A stretch of 64,000 nt of DNA from Pseudonocardia cypriaca (GCF_006717045.1 NZ_VFPH01000001.1:3534001-3598000), one strand, 5' to 3'. Shown: positions 48,246 through 57,705, numbered from the stretch's first letter. Translations and numbers: made by a program. The notes: generated by a model not told the origin, from the sequence alone.

Positions 48246-49264
48246 CACCGACCTGCCAGCACGCGAGGGGATCCGGCGTCCCGACCGGGTGGCGCCGTGG
48301 TGGACCGCACGATGAGCTGCGTGGGCAGCCAACGGCGCGTGACGTCCGGCTCGTCCCCGGCGTCGAGGCCGTCGAGCAGCAGGTCGACGGCCGCCCGACC
48401 GGCCGCCTCCATCGGCATGCGCACGGTGGTGAGCGGCACGGTGGTCATCGACGACATCTCGATGTCGTCGTAGCCGACCACGCTGATGTCCTCCGGCACC
48501 GCCACCCCGCGGGCCGCGAGCCGGTTGAGCACGCCGACCGCCATCAGGTCGTTGAAGGCGAGGATCGCCGTGACACCGCGGGCGAGCGCGAGATCGGCGG
48601 CCTGCACACCGCCCTGGAACGTGGGCGGGAACGGGCCGAGCTCGACGATCTCGACGTCGCACTGGGGCGCTGCGGCGCGGACGCCGCGCAACCGCTCCTC
48701 CCCCGCCCACGAGGCGGGCGGCCCGGCCAGGTGGGCGACGCGGCGGTGGCCGAGCGCGGCGAGGTGTTCGACCGCCTGGCGCGCCCCGTCGGCGGAGTCC
48801 ATGAGCACGGCGGGCAGGCCCGCCTCGTCGCTGTTGATCAGCACCAGCGGGGTGGAGCCGACCAGCCGCTCCAGCTGGGAGGGGTGCATGCGGGGCGAGC
48901 AGAGCACGACACCGTCGACCTGCTTGGCCATCGCGCCCACGACCTCGGCCTCCACGCGCGGGTCCTCCGCGGCGTCGGCGAGGAAGACCACGTGCCGCAC
49001 CTCGCGCGCCCGCGCGGTGCAGCCCTTGAGCATTGCGGAGAAGAACGGGTTGGCGACGTCGGGCACGACCACCCCGATGTTGCCGGTCTTGCCGGTGACG
49101 AGGCCGCGCGCCGCACGGTTGGGCTGGTAGCCGAGCTCCTCGGCCACCTGCAGGACCTTGCGACGCGTCGCGGCGTTCACCATGTCCGGCATCGTGAACG
49201 CCCGGGACACGGTGGACACCGAGACGTCGGCACCCTTCGCCACCTCGTGGATCGTGACCGCCAT
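48245..49264 (-). CDS. LacI-family regulator of the uronate locus
   Basis: 339 residues. The helix-turn-helix is in VTIHEVAKGADVSVSTVSRAF, read here in parts, with hinge YQPNRAARGLVTGKTGNIGV and the sugar-binding-like core (VVPDVANPFFSAMLKG, VLINSDEAGLPAVLMDS, HRRVAHLAGP, GVTAILAFNDLMAVGVLNRL). ATG 49264 has GGGAG upstream. A CTGCAA-N4-TTGCAG palindrome lies 31 bp upstream and again before the Gfo/Idh/MocA gene, so it likely represses itself, the dehydrogenase, the transporter and the isomerase until a uronate signal is present. Confidence 0.9.
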   Translation of the reverse strand: MAVTIHEVAKGADVSVSTVSRAFTMPDMVNAATRRKVLQVAEELGYQPNRAARGLVTGKTGNIGVVVPDVANPFFSAMLKGCTARAREVRHVVFLADAAEDPRVEAEVVGAMAKQVDGVVLCSPRMHPSQLERLVGSTPLVLINSDEAGLPAVLMDSADGARQAVEHLAALGHRRVAHLAGPPASWAGEERLRGVRAAAPQCDVEIVELGPFPPTFQGGVQAADLALARGVTAILAFNDLMAVGVLNRLAARGVAVPEDISVVGYDDIEMSSMTTVPLTTVRMPMEAAGRAAVDLLLDGLDAGDEPDVTRRWLPTQLIVRSTTAPPGRDAGSPRVLAGR

Positions 49265-49294
49265 GCTGCTCCCGTTCCGCCGGCTCAGCACAGC

Positions 49295-49310
49295 CTGCAA
49301 ACCATTGCAG
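49295..49310. promoter_or_regulatory. LacI-type operator CTGCAA-N4-TTGCAG upstream of the LacI gene
   Basis: CTGCAA-ACCA-TTGCAG, the same arms as the site at 42857-42872. It lies 31 bp upstream of the LacI start and supports autorepression. The GMC oxidoreductase stop is 33 bp away on the other side. Confidence 0.78.
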
Positions 49311-49342
49311 CAAGTGTCAAGAACGGAAGCGCTTACGTCTCG

Positions 49343-51064
49343 TCACCACGTGTCGGCGAGGAGCGAGGTCCTGGACGGCGAGGCCGGCCGCGCGTCCAAC
49401 CGCTGGGGAAGCTCCACGAGCCGTAGGCGCTTCGGCGGGAGCGGCGGGAGCGGCCCGTTGCCGATGATCATGTCGGCCGCCTTCTCGGCGATCATCATCG
49501 TGGGCGCGAGCGTGTGGGCGTTGGTCAGCGACGGCATGACCGACGCATCCACCACCCTCAGCCCGTCCACGCCGTGCACCCGCAGCGTGTCCGGGTCGAC
49601 GACCGCCGCCTCGCCGCGGCCCATCGGCGCGCTGCAAGCCAGGTGCAGGCCCACGCGCGCGGTGCGCCGCACCCACGCCATGACCTCCTCGCCGCCGCGG
49701 ACGAACGGGCCGGGGAGGGTCTCGCCGCCGTCCAGGTGCCGGAACGCCGGCTGCCCGAGCAGGTGACGCGCCCGCTCGATGCCGTTGACCCACCGGTTGC
49801 GGTCCTTCGGGTCGGACAGGAAGTTCAGCACGATCTTCGGGTGGACGACCGGGATCGGCGAGGCGATCCGCACCGAGCCGCGCGCCTTCGACTGCATCAC
49901 GCCCACGTGCATCTGGTAGCCGTGGGCGGAGACCTCCATGGACCCCTCGGCGCTGCGCATGGCCAGGGGCGCCAGCAGGAACATCAGGTCCGGCTCGCCC
50001 TCGGCGAAGTCGCTGGAGACGAACCCGCCCGCCTGCATCGGGTTGCGCGCGCCCGGCCCCTTGCCGAACAGGACCGCGTCGAGGACCACCCCCGGCCACT
50101 TCGCCTTTCTGCGGATCCCCGACATCGACACCGGCTGGCTGCAGCGGTGCTGGATGTGCACCGCGAGGTGGTCCTGCAGCGACTCGCCCACCCCCGGCAG
50201 GTGGTGCACCACCCGGATGCCCAGCCCGCGCAGGTGCTCGCCGTCGCCCACGCCGGACAGCTGCAGGATCTGCGGGGTGCCGATCGCGCCCGCGGACAGG
50301 ATCGTCTCGGAGGCGCGGACGTCGTGGGTCTCCCCGTCCCGGTCCCGGTAGCGGACGCCCACCGCTCGCGTCCCCTCGAAGAGGACCTTGCTGACGATCG
50401 CGTGGCAGCGGACCTCGAGGTTCGGCCGGTGCTCGACCGGGTGCAGGTACGAGGCGGCGGCCGACGCGCGCCTGCCGCCCCGGACCGCCTGGTCCAGCGG
50501 GGAGAAGGCCTCCTGCACGTCGTCGTTGAGGTCGGGTACGACCTTGTAGCCCGCCTGGTGCGCCGCCTCGAAGAAGGCGTCGAAGATGGGACCTTCCGCG
50601 GGGCCGCGGTGCAACGCCTGCGGGCCGTTGCGCCCCCGGCCGGTGCCCCGCGGCTCGCCCACGTTGCCCTCCAGCTTGCGGAAGTACGGCTCGCAGTGGG
50701 CGTAGTCCCAGGTCTTGCTGCCGGTCTCCGCCGCCCACCGGTCGTAGTCCGCCCGGTTGCCGCGCTGGTAGATCATCCCGTTGATGCTGCTGGAGCCGCC
50801 GAGCACCTTCCCGCGGGGATGGTGCAGCCGCCGCGCTCCGAGACCGGGCTCCGGCTCCGACTCGTAGCGCCAGTCGAAGCTGCGGCTGCCGACGGGGAAG
50901 CCCATCGCGACCGGCAGCTGGATCCGCAGGTCCCACCAGTGGTCCGGCCCGCCCGCCTCCAGCAGCAGCACCCGCACGGACGGGTCGGCCGTCAGGCGGT
51001 TGGCCAGGATGCAGCCGGCCGGGCCGCCACCGATGATCACGAAGTCGCAGTCGGTGCCACTCAT
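49343..51064 (-). CDS. GMC-family oxidoreductase (choline dehydrogenase-like)
   Basis: 573 residues. FVIIGGGPAGCILANRL is the FAD dinucleotide motif; GKVLGGSSSINGMIYQRGN is the GMC signature 1 region, and ETILSAGAIGTPQILQLSGV is signature 2. The C-terminal catalytic region has GLHLACSAPMG and VVDASVMPSLTNAHTLAPT, with the His residues at the usual places. It oxidises an alcohol to an aldehyde or acid with FAD. Choline is one candidate and would supply betaine to the B12 cluster 40 kb away, but that link is only a guess. ATG 51064 has GGGGGAG upstream. Confidence 0.85.
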   Translation of the reverse strand: MSGTDCDFVIIGGGPAGCILANRLTADPSVRVLLLEAGGPDHWWDLRIQLPVAMGFPVGSRSFDWRYESEPEPGLGARRLHHPRGKVLGGSSSINGMIYQRGNRADYDRWAAETGSKTWDYAHCEPYFRKLEGNVGEPRGTGRGRNGPQALHRGPAEGPIFDAFFEAAHQAGYKVVPDLNDDVQEAFSPLDQAVRGGRRASAAASYLHPVEHRPNLEVRCHAIVSKVLFEGTRAVGVRYRDRDGETHDVRASETILSAGAIGTPQILQLSGVGDGEHLRGLGIRVVHHLPGVGESLQDHLAVHIQHRCSQPVSMSGIRRKAKWPGVVLDAVLFGKGPGARNPMQAGGFVSSDFAEGEPDLMFLLAPLAMRSAEGSMEVSAHGYQMHVGVMQSKARGSVRIASPIPVVHPKIVLNFLSDPKDRNRWVNGIERARHLLGQPAFRHLDGGETLPGPFVRGGEEVMAWVRRTARVGLHLACSAPMGRGEAAVVDPDTLRVHGVDGLRVVDASVMPSLTNAHTLAPTMMIAEKAADMIIGNGPLPPLPPKRLRLVELPQRLDARPASPSRTSLLADTW

Positions 51065-51239
51065 GTCCACTCCCCCTCGGCGAACCGGAAGCGACGTTAG
51101 CCGGAACGGGTGACGCCCGGCGGCGTCGGGGTGACGTGCATCCCCAGCGCGAGCGAAGGAGCGACCTGGAGTTCGCCTGCTCGGTGCAGAATGGCAATGT
51201 GTTGTTCACCAATACGCCACCCGACGCCGAGCCACGCTC

Positions 51240-51443
51240 GTGAACGGCCCACACCTCGAGGTGACGCGGCTGTTGCAGAACCCCCTCGGCCAACCCGCAC
51301 CCGAGGGCGAACGGGGCGACATCGTCCGCGTCAGCGACGGGACGCGCACCCTCTACCTCACCCCGCAGGAGTTCGACGAGGCCAGCGAGCAGCAGCTGCG
51401 CTACCGGCTCGCGGCCGAGGGCCAGAGCCGTTGGAGCGCCTGA
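51240..51443 (+). CDS. Small hypothetical protein
   Basis: 67 residues, GTG start. DIVRVSDGTRTLYLTPQEFD and EASEQQLRYRLAAEG suggest two strands and a helix, but no family is recognised. No strong ribosome site. The codon use is normal for this genome and the frame is not simply the shadow of a larger gene. Treat as possible. Confidence 0.4.
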   Translation: MNGPHLEVTRLLQNPLGQPAPEGERGDIVRVSDGTRTLYLTPQEFDEASEQQLRYRLAAEGQSRWSA

Positions 51444-51458
51444 CCGATCAGCTGCAGA

Positions 51459-51641
51459 TCAGCTGCCGCCCTCGTGTGCCGAGTCGTAGCCGAGGTCACC
51501 GTGCGGGTCTGCGACGAAGGGCGCCGCACTCACCGTGAGCGGTGAGACACCCCGCGCGCGCGGGATGGAGTGCAGGCCGGCGTGCACCTCGTGTGCGAGG
51601 TCGTAGCCGTAGTCACCGGAGTACTCCTGATCGGCCGACAT
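51459..51641 (-). CDS. 60-residue protein with two YDLAHE-type repeats
   Basis: The ATG at 51641 has a strong AGGAGG five bases upstream, which makes translation credible despite the size. The protein carries two similar segments, GDYGYDLAHE near the N-terminus and GDLGYDSAHE near the C-terminus, separated by a hydrophobic/polar linker (SPLTVSAAPFVAD). I do not recognise a defined family. It is acidic and His-containing, so metal or peptide binding is conceivable. The end is convergent with the small ORF at 51240-51443. Confidence 0.6.
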   Translation of the reverse strand: MSADQEYSGDYGYDLAHEVHAGLHSIPRARGVSPLTVSAAPFVADPHGDLGYDSAHEGGS

Positions 51642-51765
51642 GACGCCTCCTCTCCCGCAGGCCGCCCCACGACCTGCCAGAACCTGACGCTGTGCGACCA
51701 CGTGCCTCCGGTCGGTGTCGTCGATCATCGCTCGCGCGGGTGGCGCGCGCAATAGACCGGGACTC

Positions 51766-52794
51766 TCAGCCACCCAGGCGGACGAGGACCTTGCCGACGC
51801 CCGCCCCGGTGAGCACCCCGAGCAGCGCCTCGGGGGCCTGCTCCAGGCCCTCGTACACGGTCTCCCTGGTCCGCAGGCTGCCGTCGGCGAGCCAGCGGGC
51901 CGCCCGCTCGGTGTACGTCCCCATCAGGGGGAGGTAGGTGCCGACCTGCATCCCCCTCAGCGTGATCTGCTTCAGCACGGCCTGCAGGAGGTTCGACGGG
52001 CCCGGGGGCGGCTCCACCGCGTTGTAGCCGCTGATCTGCCCCACGAGCGCGACGCGGCCGCCGACGTGCAGCGCGTCGAGGGCGGCGGCCAGGTGCTCGC
52101 CCCCCACGTTGTCGACGTAGACGTCGATGCCCTCGGGTGCGACCCGGGCGAGCTGCTCGCCCACGGGACCCGCCCGGTGGTCGATCGCCGCGTCGAACCC
52201 GAAGACGTCGACGAGCGCGGCGGCCTTGTCGGGACCGCCCGCGGACCCGATCACGCGCGCGGCACCGGCCTTGCGGGCGAGCTGGCCTGCGACGCTGCCG
52301 ACGGCACCGGCCGCGCTGGAGACGAACACGACGTCGCCCGGGCGCACCGGGGCGACGTCGGTGACGGCCGCGTACGCCGTGAGGCCGGTGGGGCCGAGCG
52401 GCCCCAGGTAGGCCTGGGCCGGCGCGATCGCCGTGTCGACGACGACGGCCGCAGCGGCGTCGAGCACCACGTGCTCGCGCCAGCCCACGAAGTGCGACAC
52501 GGTGGCGCCGACCGGGATCGCGCCGGATCGGGACGCGACGACCTCCCCGACCGCCGAACCCTCCAGCGGCTCCCCGATCGCGAACGGCGGGAGCACGGGC
52601 GACGGCCGGTCGTCCATCCGGCCGCGCATGTACGGATCGACCGACATCCACGTGTTGCGGACCAGGATCTGGCCGTCCGCGAGCTCGGGCAGCTTCGCAT
52701 CGGCGAGCACGAGGTCGTCGAGCCGCGGCACCCCGACGGGGCGGGCGGCGAGGTGGATCTCCCGGGTGGTCTCCGGGACGTTCGCGCTGGTCAT
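51766..52794 (-). CDS. NADP-dependent MDR oxidoreductase (curcumin/quinone reductase-like)
   Basis: 342 residues. MSVDPYMRGRMDDRPS at the N-terminus, GEPLEGSAVGEVVASRSG, PGDVVFVSSAAGAVGSVAGQ (NADP Rossmann loop) and GIDVYVDNVGGEHLAAALD match the zinc-free leukotriene B4 12-hydroxydehydrogenase/CurA group of medium-chain reductases. It reduces alpha-beta unsaturated carbonyls. ATG 52794 is preferred because GGAG lies at the right distance; 52806 is in frame. It is divergent from the AfsR/SARP gene. Confidence 0.88.
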   Translation of the reverse strand: MTSANVPETTREIHLAARPVGVPRLDDLVLADAKLPELADGQILVRNTWMSVDPYMRGRMDDRPSPVLPPFAIGEPLEGSAVGEVVASRSGAIPVGATVSHFVGWREHVVLDAAAAVVVDTAIAPAQAYLGPLGPTGLTAYAAVTDVAPVRPGDVVFVSSAAGAVGSVAGQLARKAGAARVIGSAGGPDKAAALVDVFGFDAAIDHRAGPVGEQLARVAPEGIDVYVDNVGGEHLAAALDALHVGGRVALVGQISGYNAVEPPPGPSNLLQAVLKQITLRGMQVGTYLPLMGTYTERAARWLADGSLRTRETVYEGLEQAPEALLGVLTGAGVGKVLVRLGG

Positions 52795-52898
52795 GTGGGT
52801 CTCCATGTCGATTCGGACCGTGCCGCCACCGACGATGCCGGGCCCCGCTCCAGATCCGCTCCGGGTCCGCTGCGGATCGGCCCACTACGCTGCCGCGG

Positions 52899-55800
52899 GT
52901 GCGTTTCGGGGTGCTCGGCCCGCTCGCGGTGTGGACCGCGGACGGGGAGCCGGTCCGCATCCCGGAGCTGAAGGTGCGCGCGCTGCTGGCCGACCTGCTG
53001 GTGCACGCCGGACGCCCGGTCGGCGTCGACCGCCTGATCGACGATCTCTGGGGCGAGCGGGCGCCGCGCGACCCGCTCGGTGCACTGCAGACCCGGGTCT
53101 CGCAGCTGCGGCGGGTGCTCGGCCGGGACCTGGTGGTCTTCCAGCCGCCCGGGTACCTGCTGCGGGCCGGGGACGACGCGCTCGACGTCGCGCGGTTCCG
53201 GCGGCTCACCGGGGAGGCCGCCGCGGCCGAGGACGCCCGGGTGCGCGCGGGGCTGCTGGCCGACGCGCTCGCGCTCTGGCGGGGCCCCGCACTCGCCGAC
53301 TTCGCCGACGAGGAGTTCGCGGCGGCGGCAGCCGCGCGCTGGGAGGAGGAGCGGCTCGACGCGGTCGAGTCGCTCGCGGAGGCCCGGCTCGCGCTCGGCG
53401 AGCACGGCGCGCTGGCCGCCGAGCTGGGCGAGCTCGTCGCCCGGCACCCGCTGCGGGAACGGCTGCGCGCCGCCCACCTGCGCGCGCTGCACCGGTCCGG
53501 GCGCCAGACCGAGGCCCTCGCCGGCTTCCACGACCTCCGCGAGCGGCTGGCCGACGAGCTGGGGCTCGCGCCCGGCCGCGAGCTCGTCGCGCTGCACGAG
53601 GCGATCCTGCGCCACGACCCGGCCGAGGAGCCGGTTCCCGAGACGGACCCGCTCCCCCGGTCGAACCTGCCGGAGCCGCTCACCGCGGTCGTCGGCCGGG
53701 AGGACGCGGTGGCCGCAGTGCAGGCCCGGTCGGCGGACGCCCGGCTGGTGACGCTCACCGGGCCGGGCGGGGTCGGCAAGACCCGCCTGGCCCTGGAGGT
53801 GGCCGCCCGGCTGCGCGAACCGGACGGTGACGGCCCGTGGCTCGTCGAGCTGGGCGGGGTCGACGCGGCCGGCCCCGTCGCCACCCCCGTCGCCACGGCC
53901 CTCGGCCTGCGCGACGACCCGCGGTCCCCGCCGGACCCGGTGCGGCGGGTGGCCGACGCGCTGCGCACCCGGCGCACGCTGCTCGTCCTCGACAACTGCG
54001 AGCACCTGGCAGGCGCCGTCGCGGAGCTGGTGGAGACGTTGCTGCGGGCCGCGCCGGCGCTGCGGGTGCTCGCGACGAGCCGCGAGCCGCTCCGGGTGGC
54101 CGGCGAGGTGGTGTGGCCGGTCCCCCCGCTCGCGCTGCCACCCGCGGATGCCTCGCCCGCGCAGCAGCGGGCGTCCGGCGCCGTTCAGCTGTTCGCAGCG
54201 CGGGCCGCGGCGGCGGCACCGGACTTCGTCCTCGACGACTCCACCGCCGCGTCGGTGGCGCGCATCTGCCGGCGGCTCGACGGGCTACCGCTCGCGCTCG
54301 AGCTGGCGGCCACCCGGGTACGGCTGTTCGGGGTGCACGAGCTCGCCGACCGGCTCGACGGTGACGCCGACCGGTTCGGCCTGCTCGGCGCAGGTCCCCG
54401 CAGCGCCCCGGCCCGCCACCGGACGCTGCGCGCCACGATCGACTGGAGCTGGGGCCTCCTCGACGAGGCCGAACGCGCGGTGCTGCGCCGGATCGCGGTG
54501 CAGGCAGGCGCCGCGTCGCTCGACGCGGTCGTCGCGCTCGCCGGTCCCGACACCGGCGGGGACGTCGTCGACGTGCTCGCAGGCCTCGTCGACCGGTCCC
54601 TGGTCTCGGTGCTCCCGGGCGGCGCGGGCGAGCCGACGCGCTACCGGCTGCTGGAGTCCGTGCGGGACTACGCGCTCGACCGGCTGGCGGAGGCGGGCGA
54701 GGTGGCCGCCACGCGGCAGCGCCACCTCGACCACCACGTCGCGCTGGCGGAGCGGGCGGCCGTTCGCCTGCGCGGCCCCGAGCAGGCCCGCTGGCTGCGG
54801 GTGCTGGACGGCGCATCGGCGGACCTGCGCGTCGCCCTCGACACGGCCACGACCAGTGGGGAGGTCGGGGCCGCCCTTCGGCTGGTCGACGCGCTCGGCT
54901 GGTACTGGTGCCTGCTCGGGCGGTGGACCGAGGCGCTGGGGTACTGCGCGCTCGCGTCGGGCGCGGCGGACCGTTGCCGGGACGACGACGCGCGGGCGCG
55001 GGTGATCGTCTGGCAGGCCGGGTTCACGATGCTGAGCGAGTCGGTCGACGGGCTCGCGGCGGCGCTCGCGGCCGCCGACGGGCTCGCCGATGCCGGCGAG
55101 CGCGCACGGGCCCGCTGGTTCCTGGCCTTCGCCCACCGCGGGCGCGGTGCGCTCGGTACCACGGCGCGGCTGGTCGATGAGGCGGTCGAGCAGGCCGGGG
55201 CCGACAGGTGGGCCACCGCCGCCGCGCTCGCCGTGCGGGCCACCGTCGCCCGCGCCGCGGGAGCGCTCGACGACGCGGCCCGCGACGCGGAACGCAGCGA
55301 CCGGCTCTTCCAGGAGCTCGGCGACCGGTGGGGCCGGTTGCGGGCCACCACCACCCTGGCCGAGCTCGCGGAGATCGCGGGCGACTACGCGCGCGCCGCG
55401 CGGCTGCACCGGGAGGGCCTGCGGATGGCCGAGGACCTGCAGCTGCGCGACGAGGCGGCGATGCGGCTCTCCGGCCTGGGTCGCATCGCGCTGCTGGCGG
55501 GCGACCTCGCGGAGGCCGACGTCCTGCACGAGCGCGCCCGGCGGATGGCGACGCAGGGCGGGCATCCGGTGGCCGAGGAGTTCGCCGAGATCGGGCTCGC
55601 GCTCTCCGCGCGCAGGGCGGGCCGGCTCGACGACGCCGAGCGCCACCTCCGGCGCTGGGTCGACTGGCTCCGGAGCGTGGACGGCGAGCCGGGGCTCGCG
55701 CTCGTGCTCGCCGAGCTCGGCTTCGTGGCGGAGCAGCGCGGCGACCTCGCCGCGGCCCGGCGGACGCACCTGGACGGCCTCGCCGCGGCCCAGCGGATCG

Positions 55801-56072
55801 GCGACCCGCGCGCGATCGCGCTGGCCCTCGAAGGGCTCGCCGGTGCGCAGGGCGAGCACGAGCCGGAACGCGCCGCCGAGCTGCTCGGGGCGGCGGGGGC
55901 GCTGCGGGCGGGGGTCGGCGCGCCGCTGCCGCCGGCCGAGCGGGGTGACGTCGAACGGATCAGCGGCCGGCTGCGGGACGCGCTCGGCCCCGAGTCGTTC
56001 GAGGCCCACCTGGCCCGCGGCGCACAGCGCAGCTGGACCGATCTCGTACCGGATCCCGCCGCCGCGCTGTGA
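52899..56072 (+). CDS. AfsR/SARP-family regulator with BTAD, NB-ARC and TPR-like regions
   Basis: 1057 residues. Residues 1-95 form the OmpR-like winged helix of SARP proteins (FGVLGPLAVWTADGEPVRIP, LGALQTRVSQLRRVLGRDLV); 95-245 the BTAD domain (LHRSGRQTEALAGFHDLRER); from about 265 an NB-ARC/ATPase with P-loop GPGGVGKT near 288 and TLLVLDNCEHLAGAVAELVE as Walker B; then a winged helix (RHRTLRATIDWSWGLLDEAE) and a long helical, TPR-like tail. Such proteins activate secondary-metabolite or stress operons on sensing a ligand or protein. No biosynthetic cluster is nearby. GTG start. Confidence 0.9.
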   Translation: MRFGVLGPLAVWTADGEPVRIPELKVRALLADLLVHAGRPVGVDRLIDDLWGERAPRDPLGALQTRVSQLRRVLGRDLVVFQPPGYLLRAGDDALDVARFRRLTGEAAAAEDARVRAGLLADALALWRGPALADFADEEFAAAAAARWEEERLDAVESLAEARLALGEHGALAAELGELVARHPLRERLRAAHLRALHRSGRQTEALAGFHDLRERLADELGLAPGRELVALHEAILRHDPAEEPVPETDPLPRSNLPEPLTAVVGREDAVAAVQARSADARLVTLTGPGGVGKTRLALEVAARLREPDGDGPWLVELGGVDAAGPVATPVATALGLRDDPRSPPDPVRRVADALRTRRTLLVLDNCEHLAGAVAELVETLLRAAPALRVLATSREPLRVAGEVVWPVPPLALPPADASPAQQRASGAVQLFAARAAAAAPDFVLDDSTAASVARICRRLDGLPLALELAATRVRLFGVHELADRLDGDADRFGLLGAGPRSAPARHRTLRATIDWSWGLLDEAERAVLRRIAVQAGAASLDAVVALAGPDTGGDVVDVLAGLVDRSLVSVLPGGAGEPTRYRLLESVRDYALDRLAEAGEVAATRQRHLDHHVALAERAAVRLRGPEQARWLRVLDGASADLRVALDTATTSGEVGAALRLVDALGWYWCLLGRWTEALGYCALASGAADRCRDDDARARVIVWQAGFTMLSESVDGLAAALAAADGLADAGERARARWFLAFAHRGRGALGTTARLVDEAVEQAGADRWATAAALAVRATVARAAGALDDAARDAERSDRLFQELGDRWGRLRATTTLAELAEIAGDYARAARLHREGLRMAEDLQLRDEAAMRLSGLGRIALLAGDLAEADVLHERARRMATQGGHPVAEEFAEIGLALSARRAGRLDDAERHLRRWVDWLRSVDGEPGLALVLAELGFVAEQRGDLAAARRTHLDGLAAAQRIGDPRAIALALEGLAGAQGEHEPERAAELLGAAGALRAGVGAPLPPAERGDVERISGRLRDALGPESFEAHLARGAQRSWTDLVPDPAAAL

Positions 56073-56125
56073 TCGATCTCTCGCGCCGCTCCGCCCCTGA
56101 TCGGCGCGGTGCGAGACTCGGGCTC

Positions 56126-56959
56126 GTGCGCATCGCTGTCTGCACCGTGAGCCTGCCCGAGTGGACCCCCGAGGAGGCCGTTGCCGAGGTGGCGGCGCTG
56201 GGGTTCGACGGGATCGAGTGGCGGGTGGCCGACGACCCGGGCACCGACGGCCCGCCCGGCTTCTGGCGCGGCAACCGCTGCACGCTGCCGGCGTCGACCT
56301 TCGAGCAGGACGCGCCGCGGATCAGGGAGCTGACGAGCGCCGCGGGTCTCGACATCCCCGCCGTCGGCCCCTACGCGCGCTGCGACGACCTCGAGACGGT
56401 GGAGCGCCTCATGCGCGGGGCGGCTGCGCTGGGGACACCGCGGATGCGCGTGCAGGTCGGCGCGCCCGGCCCCGAGGGCTACCGGGAGACGTTCGCGCGG
56501 CGCCGCGAGGAGTTCCGGGCCGTCGCCGACCTCGCGCTGCGGCACGGGGTGCAGGCGCTGCTCGAGCTGCACCACCAGTCGCTCGTGTCCAGCGCGTCGG
56601 CCGCCGCGCGCTTCCTCGACGGCGTCGACCCGCGCGCCGTCGGCGTGATCCACGACGTCGGGAACATGGTCCGCGAGGGCTACGAGTTCGACCCGTGGAG
56701 CCTGGAGATCCTCGGCGAGCACCTCGCCCACGTGCACGTCAAGAACGCGGTGCTGCAGCCCGCACCGAGCGCCTCGCCGCCGTGGAGCTGGGAGTGGGCG
56801 CCCATGCGCACCGGGGCCGCTCCGCTGCAGCGGCTGTTCGACGCCCTCACCGGCGTCGGGTACGAGGGCTGGGTGTCCCTCGAGGACTTCTCCACCGAGG
56901 TTCCGCTTCGTGAACGGCTCGCCGACGACCTCGCCTACGTCCGCCAGCTCACCGCATAG
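56126..56959 (+). CDS. Sugar phosphate isomerase/epimerase-like TIM-barrel protein
   Basis: 277 residues. RIAVCTVSLPEWTPEEAVAE is the first strand and helix; metal ligands of the xylose-isomerase-like barrel appear in LLELHHQSL, VIHDVGNMVREGYE, AHVHVKNAVL and GWVSLEDFSTE. It probably interconverts a keto-sugar or inositol-type substrate. The GTG 56126 begins at the barrel, but a GTG at 56069 overlaps the regulator's stop (GTGA) and would add 19 residues; this coupling should be kept in mind. Confidence 0.83.
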   Translation: MRIAVCTVSLPEWTPEEAVAEVAALGFDGIEWRVADDPGTDGPPGFWRGNRCTLPASTFEQDAPRIRELTSAAGLDIPAVGPYARCDDLETVERLMRGAAALGTPRMRVQVGAPGPEGYRETFARRREEFRAVADLALRHGVQALLELHHQSLVSSASAAARFLDGVDPRAVGVIHDVGNMVREGYEFDPWSLEILGEHLAHVHVKNAVLQPAPSASPPWSWEWAPMRTGAAPLQRLFDALTGVGYEGWVSLEDFSTEVPLRERLADDLAYVRQLTA

Positions 56960-57060
56960 AGCTGCCCCCTTCCGGGTGAACACCGGCCGGTAGTCTGGCC
57001 GAACGGGAACAAGGGGGGCACCGTCCCACACCGAGCCCGTCTCCGAGAGGGAGCCCCTGG

Positions 57061-57705
57061 ATGAGCCAGCGCACGTCCGCGCTCGCACCGCCCACCGCCC
57101 CGCATCGACCCGCCGAGGCGCTCGTCGTCATGACGCACGAGCCCGACCTGCCGGCGTGGGTGGCGCGAGTGTGCCGACGGGCCGGTCGGCAGGTGCGGAT
57201 CGAGCCAGCACCCGGCAGCCCGGAGGACCGCCTGCTCACGGTCGCCGCGCTCGCCGGCCGCAGCGTCCTCGTCATGGGCCCACCGGGTGACGACCGCACG
57301 CCGAAGGGGCGCGTGGTCGCCGCGATCCACGACCTCCCGACCGACGCCGCGGTCCTCACGGAGGCGGCGTTGGCCGCCGCGGTGCTCGACGCCGCCGTCG
57401 TGCCCGTCCTCTGCGTGCCGCTCTCCTTCGGGGAGCGCAGCGTCGGGCTCACCGACGCGCTGGCCCGCGGGCACGACGTCCTCGACACGGCCGTCGCGCA
57501 GCTCGCGACGGACGCCCCGGAGCTCACCGTGATCCCCCGCCTCCTGCGGATGCACCCGCACGAGCTGGTGGGCGAGGGCCTCGATGCCGACCTGCTCGTG
57601 CTCGGCGGCCCGCGCCACCGCATCCCGGCCCGCGTCGGGTTGGTGGGCGGCAGCGCCGTGCAGCACGCGCCCTGCCCGGTGCTGCTGGCACCCCGGCCCG
57701 GCTGA
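57061..57705 (+). CDS. Universal-stress-protein-like protein (degenerate tandem)
   Basis: 214 residues. The C-terminal part has the UspA nucleotide-loop pattern: ADLLVLGGPRHRIPARVGLV followed by GGSAVQHAPCPVLLAPRPG, close to G-x2-G-x9-G-S. The N-terminal half (RPAEALVVMTHEPDLPAWVA) keeps only a strand pattern. Such proteins bind ATP and help in hypoxia or stress. Its neighbour on the other strand is the LLM/hemerythrin fusion, so an oxygen-related role is possible. Confidence 0.6.
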   Translation: MSQRTSALAPPTAPHRPAEALVVMTHEPDLPAWVARVCRRAGRQVRIEPAPGSPEDRLLTVAALAGRSVLVMGPPGDDRTPKGRVVAAIHDLPTDAAVLTEAALAAAVLDAAVVPVLCVPLSFGERSVGLTDALARGHDVLDTAVAQLATDAPELTVIPRLLRMHPHELVGEGLDADLLVLGGPRHRIPARVGLVGGSAVQHAPCPVLLAPRPG

